From the NCBI RefSeq assembly GCF_014324365.1, contig NZ_QEIG01000021.1:1-33477 (forward strand): a DNA stretch of 33,477 bases, read 5' to 3'. Made by a program: the position numbers and the translations under genes. The DNA is from Algoriphagus sp. AK58. Its GTDB lineage: Bacteria; Bacteroidota; Bacteroidia; Cytophagales; Cyclobacteriaceae. Shown piece by piece: positions 26,206 to 32,527 of the stretch (positions within the stretch are counted from its first letter, which is position 1; the number at the start of each line of letters is the position of its first letter). Below the pieces are notes generated by a model. The model was given only the letters and a program-made list of their open reading frames with translations. It had not been told where the DNA came from and ran no database searches.

Positions 26206-27150
26206 TCATAACTTATTTTCAGATACTAGTCTCCAGTATTGAAATCCTAAAGCTGTCAGTCTACAAGATTTGTTATTCATAGCTGCAAAATACATATGCT
26301 CTTCATCAACTGGTACTACAAGGCCTACGCTTGCAAATTTTTGCAGGTCTTTGAAAATCTTTACTTTTTCATCAACGGCAGATTTCTCCGTGAATTCATA
26401 TTCCGGAGTTAATTTGTGTTCGCTTTCGGGAGTGTCAAAATATTCAGTAATTTTTCTAAGTGTCTCAAGTGGTATTTTGGGCGTTATTCGTCTGATTGAA
26501 GTAAACCTTGAAACATTAGTTTTAAATATTGGCCTTTGGTCCCATGCCCCTAGTGCTTCGTCTACATAGGCATACAAACTACCAGGTGTTATGTGTCCCC
26601 TTAAGTCAGCAGCACCACCTTGTAATGCGTCCAATAGTAAAGATGTGAATATTCCTTGTCCACCACGTTCTATAGCCACTTCTTCAGATCGGCAAGCTGT
26701 TAAAACAGAAAGTCCATCACCTAATTGAGCAACACTATTATTTAATTTTGGTGACCCAAATGCACCAGAATGACAACAATCTAAAATTACAATCTTGTCT
26801 TTGCAACTTGAATTATTTGCATATGACAATATTTCATCCATAGAAATTCCTTCATCGTATGCAGAATAATCAGGCGTCACTAAAAAACCACCCAACGAGT
26901 TTATAAATCCATGACCTGAAAAGTAAAGTAATGCTACATCTGCATCGCCCTTGAAAAGGTCATCAATAGCTTTTTTTATTGTTCCTTTTGTTAGTTTGTC
27001 ATTTGGGTCTGTCAGCAATTTAACTGCAAAATTTGGTGAACCGTCTGAGTGCTTTTCAAGCACATTAGACATTTCTATTGCATCTCTAACGCATCCATAT
27101 AATGGACTTTTAGGATAATTATCTATGCCAATTATTAATGCTTTTCTCAT
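26206..27150 (-). CDS. Cassette 1: caspase-like protease (C14), probable Thoeris effector
   Basis: A 314-residue cytoplasmic cysteine peptidase of the caspase/metacaspase clan. It opens with ALIIGIDNYPKSPLYGCVRDA. The catalytic His80 lies in YFSGHGF and the catalytic Cys126 in LDCCHSG. The peptidase domain ends near residue 220. The last ~90 residues form a separate polar domain, ending in a conserved-looking YWRLVSENKL tail, that could sense a signal molecule. No signal peptide. Its ATG overlaps the TIR gene stop in ATGA, so the two are translated together. This TIR-caspase pair matches type IV Thoeris, in which a TIR-made cyclic ADP-ribose isomer activates the protease and kills or arrests infected cells. 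Substrate specificity is inferred, not seen. Confidence 0.88.
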   Translation of the reverse strand: MRKALIIGIDNYPKSPLYGCVRDAIEMSNVLEKHSDGSPNFAVKLLTDPNDKLTKGTIKKAIDDLFKGDADVALLYFSGHGFINSLGGFLVTPDYSAYDEGISMDEILSYANNSSCKDKIVILDCCHSGAFGSPKLNNSVAQLGDGLSVLTACRSEEVAIERGGQGIFTSLLLDALQGGAADLRGHITPGSLYAYVDEALGAWDQRPIFKTNVSRFTSIRRITPKIPLETLRKITEYFDTPESEHKLTPEYEFTEKSAVDEKVKIFKDLQKFASVGLVVPVDEEHMYFAAMNNKSCRLTALGFQYWRLVSENKL

Positions 27151-27560
27151 GATAAACTTCTTATAGCGTTAACTACACTTTCAGTATTCCAGCCAACAAT
27201 TATGTCTGCACTGTCTTTGACCACTTTTGAAGTTTTTTCTGCACCCCAAGGTTCTATTGCAATTATTGGCTTTGGTGTTTTGAATTCCTTTTTTGCTATG
27301 TATATCTCTTTATTAATCCATTTACTATAAGAGGAATATACTCCAGCCAAAATAATTATTGAATGGCAAAGTTGAATTTTGTTATAAATAGCATCATATA
27401 ACTGTTTGTCTGTTCCATTAGTATGAATTGGATCATTTTTAGGAACTGAAAAGTCCTTGTAAGTGAAATAACCCCTGTTGTCAAGAAGCTTAATTAATTT
27501 GTCATAGGCGTCACCATATGCCCAAGAATGGCTAATGAATAAATTGTACGTATTTGCCAT
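27147..27560 (-). CDS. thsB: Cassette 1: ThsB-like TIR-domain signalling enzyme
   Basis: A 137-residue single-domain protein of the MTH538/ThsB TIR-like family. It opens with YNLFISHSWAYGDAYDKLIKLL and has the TIR-type catalytic Glu85 in SSYSKWINKEI. Members cleave NAD+ and make a cyclic ADP-ribose-type signal on phage infection. The start is the ATG at 27558-27560; an upstream in-frame TTG at 27602 lies within the cassette crossover core and would add residues from the recombination site. It is the first gene after the attI-like site, the position with strongest expected expression in an integron. Its stop overlaps the caspase start by ATGA. Family call is firm; signalling role is inferred from the pairing. 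Confidence 0.88.
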   Translation of the reverse strand: MANTYNLFISHSWAYGDAYDKLIKLLDNRGYFTYKDFSVPKNDPIHTNGTDKQLYDAIYNKIQLCHSIIILAGVYSSYSKWINKEIYIAKKEFKTPKPIIAIEPWGAEKTSKVVKDSADIIVGWNTESVVNAIRSLS

Positions 27561-27594
27561 ATTTTTACTTTTTGTTTGATGTCGTGTTATGCTT

Positions 27595-27668
27595 GCTGCC
27601 AACGTTTGTGTTTGCGAAACCAGTTTCGTAAGGCATGCTTATTTGGATACATGGCGAAACCAGTTTCG
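27595..27668 (-). other. attI-like recombination site
   Basis: The cassette 1 core GCTGCCAAC (plus strand, 27595-27603) is followed by two identical palindromes, CGAAACCAGTTTCG at 27615-27628 and 27655-27668, spaced 40 bases apart. In integrons, attI carries the crossover core plus direct repeats bound by the integrase. The site lies between the recombinase stop and cassette 1. Confidence 0.55.
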
Positions 27669-27682
27669 GGTATTTTTGAATT

Positions 27683-27715
27683 AAAATTTAGTCATCTAGG
27701 TCCAATTGATCCAAA
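27683..27715 (-). promoter_or_regulatory. Candidate cassette promoter
   Basis: On the minus strand TTTG (27715-27712) is followed after 21 bases by TAAATTTT (27690-27683), one mismatch from TAnnTTTG. Its TA overlaps the recombinase stop codon. It would transcribe through the attI-like site into cassette 1. Spacing is two bases longer than consensus, so the call is weak. Confidence 0.3.
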
Positions 27716-29055
27716 GGACTTTTGATCTGATCAAATCCTTTGGTGGTTACATGTGTATAGATTTCAGTCGTTTTCGAACTCTCGTGCCCAAGGAGACTTT
27801 GGATATATCTCAAGTCTGTGCCGTGCTCTAATAGATGCGTTGCAAACGAATGACGGAGAGTGTGTACACTTATCCTTTTTGTAATTCCTGCTTTTCGGGC
27901 TGACTCTTTCAGTATGGCTTGAACGCTCCTCGCAGTATATGAAACAGGATTCTCTTTCATACTTCCAGGGCCTTCAAACAAATAGTAATGAGGCTTATAC
28001 ACTTTAATGTATTCTCTCAGCAGGTTCAAGTTTTTTGTGGATAATAGCGTGTAGCGATCCTTTTTCCCTTTGGACTGTTCCACACGGATTTGCATGCGTT
28101 TTGAATCTATGTGAGCGATCTTCAAGTTGATCAGCTCGCTGATGCGAAGTCCTGCGGAGTAAATGGTCGTCAAAATGGCTTTGTGCTTTAGATTTGAAGT
28201 GTTTTTCAAGATACTAATAACTTCTTCCTCGCTGCACACCTCGGGTAAAATTTTCTCCCGATGGGGTCGGTCTATCGGATAGAACTTTTTGGGGCCTCCT
28301 TTGACCTTTTCGTAGTAGAATTTAATGGCATTGATGGCTTGGTTTTGATAGGAGGATGACACTTTTCTGTTTACTACCAGGTGTGTAGAAAAGTCCATGA
28401 TATCCTTTTCATTGAGCTCATCCACTTCCCGATCCGGGAAAAAGTTGATGAATTCGGTAAAGAGCGCCGAGTAGGTTTTAAGGGTTTGGGGACTGTATCT
28501 TCTCTCCCGGAGTTTTTGAAGGTATTCGGGTGGACAGGTTTTGGTGAAGACTTTCGTGTTTAGCTTAGCTCGGTTTTCGGAGCTTGATTCCGTCTTTTCT
28601 CTGAAAATCAGTTCCAATCCCAAGTCGGCGATTTTTTGTCTGATCTCCTGTTCATATTTTGGAGAATAGGGCAAGCTCCAGTGTTTTTGAGCCGTATCCC
28701 ATCGGTAAAAGGGAATCTGCTTGACCGCTTGGATCAGGTCCTCATGAAATTGAAAACGAAGTGTCAGTCTTCCTTTTTCTTTCAAGAGGTAAACTTGGCC
28801 TTTTTCGGGGATAAAGATTTCCTCTTTGGGAGATTCTGGCTGAGAAGTCTCCTCGATGTTGGAGATTCGTGGTCCGAAGTAGTACTTGATTTTATCGAGG
28901 TTGCCGGGATAGTTTGGGATTTCCCAATGGAAGCTTTCTCCATTCCAATGACTGTATCGGAGACTTCTTACAAAGTCGACATCCGCCTCAATTTTGGGCA
29001 TTTTGAGAAATATCTTCTTCTCTGTCACCAAAAGTGAAATAGGAAATGAGTTCAT
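27688..29055 (-). CDS. Tyrosine recombinase with duplicated N-terminal module (integron-like integrase)
   Basis: A 455-residue site-specific recombinase. The N-terminal ~165 residues hold two copies of a W-rich module (about 35-70 and 112-145; WNGESFHWEIPNY and WDTAQKHWSLPYS), HARP-like. The SAM-like core-binding domain starts near 180 and the catalytic domain near 270. Catalytic residues are Arg304 in AGLRISELI, His398 and Arg401 in HTLRHSF, His424 in LLGHESS and Tyr433 in IYTHV. It lacks the extra helix-containing insertion of IntI enzymes between the second and third conserved blocks, but ends in IKSPLDQLDLD, like the SPLD tail of IntI. It sits upstream of, and parallel to, four attC-bounded cassettes, so it probably catalyses their capture. 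Confidence 0.85.
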   Translation of the reverse strand: MNSFPISLLVTEKKIFLKMPKIEADVDFVRSLRYSHWNGESFHWEIPNYPGNLDKIKYYFGPRISNIEETSQPESPKEEIFIPEKGQVYLLKEKGRLTLRFQFHEDLIQAVKQIPFYRWDTAQKHWSLPYSPKYEQEIRQKIADLGLELIFREKTESSSENRAKLNTKVFTKTCPPEYLQKLRERRYSPQTLKTYSALFTEFINFFPDREVDELNEKDIMDFSTHLVVNRKVSSSYQNQAINAIKFYYEKVKGGPKKFYPIDRPHREKILPEVCSEEEVISILKNTSNLKHKAILTTIYSAGLRISELINLKIAHIDSKRMQIRVEQSKGKKDRYTLLSTKNLNLLREYIKVYKPHYYLFEGPGSMKENPVSYTARSVQAILKESARKAGITKRISVHTLRHSFATHLLEHGTDLRYIQSLLGHESSKTTEIYTHVTTKGFDQIKSPLDQLDLDD

Positions 29056-29125
29056 AAAAGTGTCAGCTTAAAAACTTTAGGTAAGATAGTTTTTCTGGAT
29101 CAAGAGACAAAAAATCCTATTAAGA

Positions 29126-29153
29126 CCTTCCAGGTTTTTGGAAACCTGGAAGG
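29126..29153 (-). repeat. Perfect inverted repeat CCTTCCAGGTTT/AAACCTGGAAGG
   Basis: Twelve perfect pairs with a TTGG loop. It lies downstream of the HopJ-family gene on the minus strand and a T-tract follows at some distance, so it may act as a terminator. The motif resembles dispersed hairpins seen in Bacteroidota intergenic DNA. Confidence 0.7.
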
Positions 29154-29173
29154 GCTGTAGATCTCCAACTTTC

Positions 29174-29509
29174 TTATTTTTCCCTCAACGCCTCTCCCTC
29201 AAACCGGATTCCATCCCAGCCGCTTTGGATAAAGTTGCGGATGTTTTGATGGTCAGTGCCGGAGGCATTGCCGAGCACATCCACGCGGTAGTAGTCTCCA
29301 AATAGGGCGAGGGTCTGGGCTTGGCTTAGGCCCTGGAGCTTGGCAAAGAAGAAAATCTTGCAGCTGCCGTTGTTCTGTCCGGCTTCGTTGATGGCGGTAC
29401 CGTTGGTGAATCGGGTGGGAGTGAAGTCGTAGTGGGCATCGATATAGGCGATGACTTCAGGAAAGGTGATGGACTCGGGTGCTAGTTGGATTTTTTCGGA
29501 TAAGGTCAT
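29174..29509 (-). CDS. HopJ type III effector family protein
   Basis: A 111-residue cytoplasmic protein of the HopJ family (Pfam PF08888 as remembered). Family features are FPEVIAYIDAHYDFTPTRFTNG, the NNGSCKIFFFAKLQGLS segment and a C-terminal DHQNIRNFI. Despite the name, the family is widespread in free-living bacteria, so no virulence role should be inferred. It lacks a signal peptide. It stands alone between the recombinase and a block of dispersed repeats. Confidence 0.88.
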   Translation of the reverse strand: MTLSEKIQLAPESITFPEVIAYIDAHYDFTPTRFTNGTAINEAGQNNGSCKIFFFAKLQGLSQAQTLALFGDYYRVDVLGNASGTDHQNIRNFIQSGWDGIRFEGEALREK

Positions 29510-29540
29510 AGGAAATGTTTTGCGTGCGAAGATCGCTATT

Positions 29541-29778
29541 CACCGCAGAGGCGCAAAGTACACAAAGAAAAAGTAGGCAGTGGTCAGTCTCAGTTTCCAG
29601 TATCCCTGCCTACTGAGACTAATCACTCAAAAGCACTGCGTCATTGCGAGGAGGGAGGCACGACCGACGAAGCAATCTCTTACGAAACCTAATTCCCATT
29701 AAGATTGCTTCGTTCCTACCTCACTCGCTAGGAGGATCTACTTTGTGTTCTCAGTTTACCCTCAGTGCTCTTTGTGGC
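29541..29778. repeat. Nested dispersed repeats between hopJ-like gene and rhaM
   Basis: Left end CACCGCAGAGGCGCAAAG (from 29541) and right end CTTTGTG...CTTTGTGG (29741-29778) form a loose outer inverted repeat. Inside are GTAGGCAG (29573-29580) pairing with CTGCCTAC (29606-29613), and a MITE-like unit at 29640-29735. No gene is supported here; the 277-bp gap is filled by repeats. Confidence 0.6.
29640..29735. repeat. MITE-like repeat, copy 1 (GTCATTGCGAGG type)
   Basis: Begins near GTCATTGCGAGG and contains the perfect inverted pair ACGAAGCAATCT (29667-29678) and AGATTGCTTCGT (29702-29713). Both motifs recur in the element at 30331-30493. This motif family is familiar from intergenic DNA of many Bacteroidota. 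Confidence 0.65.
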
Positions 29779-29786
29779 AAAAATGG

Positions 29787-30128
29787 CTACAGACCGGATT
29801 TGAAAATACGATCCATGAGTACCCACTTCTCACCGGGTTTGGCCCAAGGGAGGGGCTGCTGAAATCCCCACATCAGGGCTTCCCACTTGGCAATGATGGG
29901 ATTGGCGGCATCCATTTCGGCCTTTTTTTCAAAGGTAAACTCGTCCACCGTTTCCATGATCATAAACATGCGGTTGCCGGTACGGAAGATCTCAATGTTC
30001 AAAATCCCGCAGTCGATGTCGTGTTGGGTGACTTCGGGCCATGCGGCGCCGGGGGCGTGGTATTGTTCGTAGCGTTGGATGGATTCTGGATCGTTGATCA
30101 GGTCAAGGGCTAGGCAGAAGCGTTTCAT
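29787..30128 (-). CDS. rhaM: L-rhamnose mutarotase
   Basis: A 113-residue dimeric ferredoxin-like enzyme that interconverts alpha and beta anomers of L-rhamnose or related 6-deoxyhexoses. The family start MKRFCLALDL and the active-site segment QYHAPGAAWPEV with His24, Trp30, Pro31 and Glu32 are visible, as is the C-terminal PGEKWVLMDRIF. Length is normal. It is in the same orientation as the dehydrogenase and isomerase upstream, suggesting a sugar-catabolic cluster, but a 371-bp repeat-filled gap separates them, so co-transcription is doubtful. Confidence 0.88.
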   Translation of the reverse strand: MKRFCLALDLINDPESIQRYEQYHAPGAAWPEVTQHDIDCGILNIEIFRTGNRMFMIMETVDEFTFEKKAEMDAANPIIAKWEALMWGFQQPLPWAKPGEKWVLMDRIFKSGL

Positions 30129-30170
30129 AGAAAGTTAGGAAGTAGGGAGGTTAGGATGTTAGGAAGAATT

Positions 30171-30290
30171 CGGGGTTCGATGTTCGATATTCAGCGTTCA
30201 GTATTTAAAGGTTGTCTGGTTTTCTGCTTTACGTTGTCACGTTCCAAGGTGTTCGGCGTTCGATATTCAGTGTTCAGTATTCGATATTTT
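30171..30290. repeat. Microsatellite-like GTTCGATATTCAG repeats
   Basis: Degenerate runs of GTTCGAT, GATATTCAG and GTTCAGTATT occur twice, around 30174-30205 and 30250-30290, separated by GTTGTC-rich sequence. Similar words recur at 32480-32520. No gene is supported in 30129-30330. Confidence 0.55.
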
Positions 30291-30330
30291 TTGGTTGTCG
30301 GGTTGTCCGCTACGCGTTGTCGAGTTGTCA

Positions 30331-30493
30331 CGTCATTGCGAGGGGCATTTTTTAAATCTTAGATAAGATAACTAAGTGTTGAATGCCCAGAAGCAATCTT
30401 TCTTTGATTATATATACTTTTCCAATTAAGACTGCTTCGTCACAGCTAGTTGTCTAAATGAAAGGTCTTTTCGTTTTGTTCCTCGCAGTGACG
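30331..30493. mobile_element. MITE-like element, copy 2
   Basis: Terminal inverted repeats CGTCATTGCGAGG (30331-30343) and CCTCGCAGTGACG (30481-30493) differ at one base. Inside, GGGCATT (30343-30349) pairs with AATGCCC (30382-30388), and GAAGCAATCTT (30390-30400) pairs with AAGACTGCTTC (30428-30438). No open reading frame of note, so any movement would need a transposase elsewhere. It ends seven bases before the isomerase stop codon. Confidence 0.65.
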
Positions 30494-30499
30494 TCAGCA

Positions 30500-31318
30500 T
30501 CAATTCCTAAAGTATTCCCGAAACGCTTTAATCGTCTGCTCCGCAGCTGCGTCTGGATTAGGAAAAGGAAACGCTTCGGCAGACACATAGCCTGCATAGC
30601 CGATTTCCTTCAATGCCTCGGCAATCGGAGCCATCTCGGTATGCCCAAAACCCATGGGTTTTCGGTTGGAATCGGCAAAATGAACGTGCCCGATGTCCTT
30701 TCCAAATTTCCGAATGGACTCGGATAGGTTATCCTCTTCGATATTCATGTGGAAAAGGTCTGCAAGGAGCTTGACCTGACTTAATCCGTTTTTCTCCAGA
30801 AATCCGCTTCCGGACTCCAACGTATTGAACAGGTTGGTTTCATAGCGGTTGAGGGGTTCGTAGATCAAGGGCACTCCTTTCGAAGCGGCGTGATTTCCGA
30901 GGGTTTTCAGTCCCTCGGCCAAGAGGGCAAAGGTGTCCTCCCGATTGCCGGAGGGCAGCACATTTCCCTGCATGGAACCGATAATCGCGGGGGCACCGAA
31001 TCGGGCGCCAAACGTGATCATCTCCGCGATAAAGGCCATGGCCTTTTGGCGAATCTCAGGGTTTGCATCAGTGAGTGTCAAGCCATGGAGGACTTTGCCC
31101 GCACCAGTACCTACTGCAGCGAGCTGCAGGCCATGCTGGTCGAGCCGGTCTTGAAGGTGATTTGCATCGAGATCGGTTCCGGATCGGGTGAAGAGCTCCA
31201 CTCCGTCAAATCCCAGATCGGCGGCTTTTTTCAGGCTTTCCTCCAGGTTATGCCAAAAGATCCAAGGGCCTTGTGACATACTTTCAATCAGGTTGAGGGT
31301 GACAGCGGATCGGATCAT
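30500..31318 (-). CDS. Sugar isomerase/epimerase-like TIM-barrel protein (AP endonuclease family 2)
   Basis: A 272-residue cytoplasmic TIM-barrel protein of the D-tagatose 3-epimerase / hydroxypyruvate isomerase-like group. The start at 31318 was chosen because its ATG overlaps the dehydrogenase TGA in ATGA; the longer frame would overlap the upstream gene. Metal-ligand-type motifs are YEPLNRYET, LLADLFHMNIEE, HVHFADSNR and SAEAFPFP. It probably works on a product of the coupled dehydrogenase, but the substrate is unknown. Confidence 0.85.
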   Translation of the reverse strand: MIRSAVTLNLIESMSQGPWIFWHNLEESLKKAADLGFDGVELFTRSGTDLDANHLQDRLDQHGLQLAAVGTGAGKVLHGLTLTDANPEIRQKAMAFIAEMITFGARFGAPAIIGSMQGNVLPSGNREDTFALLAEGLKTLGNHAASKGVPLIYEPLNRYETNLFNTLESGSGFLEKNGLSQVKLLADLFHMNIEEDNLSESIRKFGKDIGHVHFADSNRKPMGFGHTEMAPIAEALKEIGYAGYVSAEAFPFPNPDAAAEQTIKAFREYFRN

Positions 31319-32343
31319 TGGTCTTCGAGGTTGAGCATGATTTTGATGATTCCCTGCGGGTTTTTGGCCCAACTATCCATCGTCTCGGGAGCCTCCTCGA
31401 TGGAGACAACTTTGGAAATGACGGCATCCACGGGGAATTTGCCGGCTTCGAGGTAGGCGATCACTTCAGGAAAGTCGGTTTTGCCCACGCAATTTCTTGA
31501 GCCGAGGATTTCTATTTCTTTCTGGACAAAGAGAGAAGTATTGAACTCCACGGGAGCCTTGGCATAGCCGATGCAGACCACGCGGCCCAAAAAGGCCACT
31601 TCTTCCACCGCGCTGCGATAGGTCTGCGGACTGCCGACTGCCTCGATGATCACGTCGGGTCCGTCTCCTCCCGTGATCTCCTGCAGTCGGGAATGAAGGT
31701 CTTCTTTTCCCGGGTTGAGGGCATGAGCAACGCCGATTTGCTTGGCGATGTCGAGTTTGGAGTCGTCGAGGTCTATGGCGATGACCTGAGCACCTTGATT
31801 GACCGCCGAGGCCACGGCTCCCAAGCCCACAATGCCACAGCCGATCACAGCTACACGGTCATCGGCGCTGACTCGGCCCCGGCTTGCCGCGTGAAAACCT
31901 ACGGTCAAGGGTTCGACGAGTGCGAGTTCGCTCAGGCTGAGTTTGTCGGAGGGAAAGATGTCCTGCCAAGGAGCGGTGATGAAGCGTGTCATGGCTCCAG
32001 GACGGCGTACGCCCATGGTTTTGTTGGTTTTACAGGCATTTGGTCGGCCCTTACGACAGGCCACACAGGTGCCACAGGCGAGGTAAGGGTAAAGGGTGAC
32101 GCGGGTGCCCACATGGATAGAGTCAGGGACTTCATTTCCTTTTTCCACCACGGTGGCCCCTACCTCATGTCCCAGGATATTGGGGTATTCCTGAAGTGGA
32201 AAGAGTCCTTTGAACCCATTGAGGTCACCACCGCAGAAACCGACCTTGCCGACTTCGAGGAGGACCTCTCCGGCTTTTGGGCTGGGTTTTTCGATTTCCC
32301 TAACTTCTGTTTTACCGATTTCGGTAAGGAAAAATGCTTTCAT
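31315..32343 (-). CDS. Zinc-dependent alcohol/polyol dehydrogenase (MDR family)
   Basis: A 342-residue medium-chain dehydrogenase. The catalytic zinc ligands are Cys37 in GFCGGD, His59 with Glu60 in LGHE, and Glu144 in LVEPL. The structural zinc Cys are 90, 93, 96 and 104 in ACGTCVACRKGRPNAC. The NAD-binding motif GCGIVGLGA is at 168-176. This set fits L-fucose, L-galactonate or sorbitol-type dehydrogenases, and the neighbouring isomerase and rhamnose mutarotase support a deoxyhexose or hexonate substrate. The stop overlaps the isomerase start by ATGA. Upstream DNA is microsatellite-like with no clear promoter. Confidence 0.9.
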   Translation of the reverse strand: MKAFFLTEIGKTEVREIEKPSPKAGEVLLEVGKVGFCGGDLNGFKGLFPLQEYPNILGHEVGATVVEKGNEVPDSIHVGTRVTLYPYLACGTCVACRKGRPNACKTNKTMGVRRPGAMTRFITAPWQDIFPSDKLSLSELALVEPLTVGFHAASRGRVSADDRVAVIGCGIVGLGAVASAVNQGAQVIAIDLDDSKLDIAKQIGVAHALNPGKEDLHSRLQEITGGDGPDVIIEAVGSPQTYRSAVEEVAFLGRVVCIGYAKAPVEFNTSLFVQKEIEILGSRNCVGKTDFPEVIAYLEAGKFPVDAVISKVVSIEEAPETMDSWAKNPQGIIKIMLNLEDQ

Positions 32344-32527
32344 GCAAGATGTACGATTTACGATTTTTGATTTACGACATGGGGAGGGAGCTTTAGACTC
32401 TCCTGCCTGTTCAATCTTTCTGTTTTATTTATTTCTAATCTCATAAAATTTAAATCTCAAAATCTCCAAGAAATATCGAATGATGAACACCGAATGTCGA
32501 ATATCGAATCAAGAAATCCGAAATCCG
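32344..32527. other. Non-coding leader with ACGATTTACGATTT-type words
   Basis: Upstream of the dehydrogenase. Contains degenerate repeats of TACGATTT and CGAATGTCGAATATCGAAT and a T-rich segment around 32410-32430. I see no gene and no convincing promoter. Confidence 0.5.

Larger units (their letters stand above)
23683..29055 (-). mobile_element. Integron-like element: recombinase, attI-like site and four cassettes
   Basis: Order on the minus strand: tyrosine recombinase, attI-like site, cassette 1 (TIR + caspase), attC1, cassette 2, attC2, cassette 3, attC3, cassette 4, attC4. All genes are on one strand. Each cassette begins with a core whose reverse complement starts its own attC: GTTGGCAGC/GCTGCCAAC, GTTATGGGC/GCCCATAAC twice, and GTTAGCG/CGCTAAC. 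Cassettes are about 1540, 840, 750 and 780 bp. The cassette genes look AT-richer than the flanking backbone. Recombinase and cassettes point the same way, unlike the usual divergent layout. Confidence 0.8.

Noticed and set aside
27561..27602. TTG start giving 14 extra residues to the TIR protein
   Set aside because: The TTG lies in the cassette crossover core GTTGGC, and the downstream ATG begins right before the conserved TIR opening.
27688..29055. Canonical IntI integron integrase
   Set aside because: The IntI-specific insertion between the second and third conserved catalytic blocks is absent, and the protein has an extra N-terminal region; called integron-like instead.
29174..29509. HopJ-like gene as evidence of a type III secretion system or pathogen
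   Set aside because: The family is common in non-pathogens and no secretion genes are present.
31319..31372. Extended start of the TIM-barrel isomerase
   Set aside because: The extension lies wholly within the dehydrogenase coding region, and the ATGA overlap at 31315-31318 is the expected coupling.
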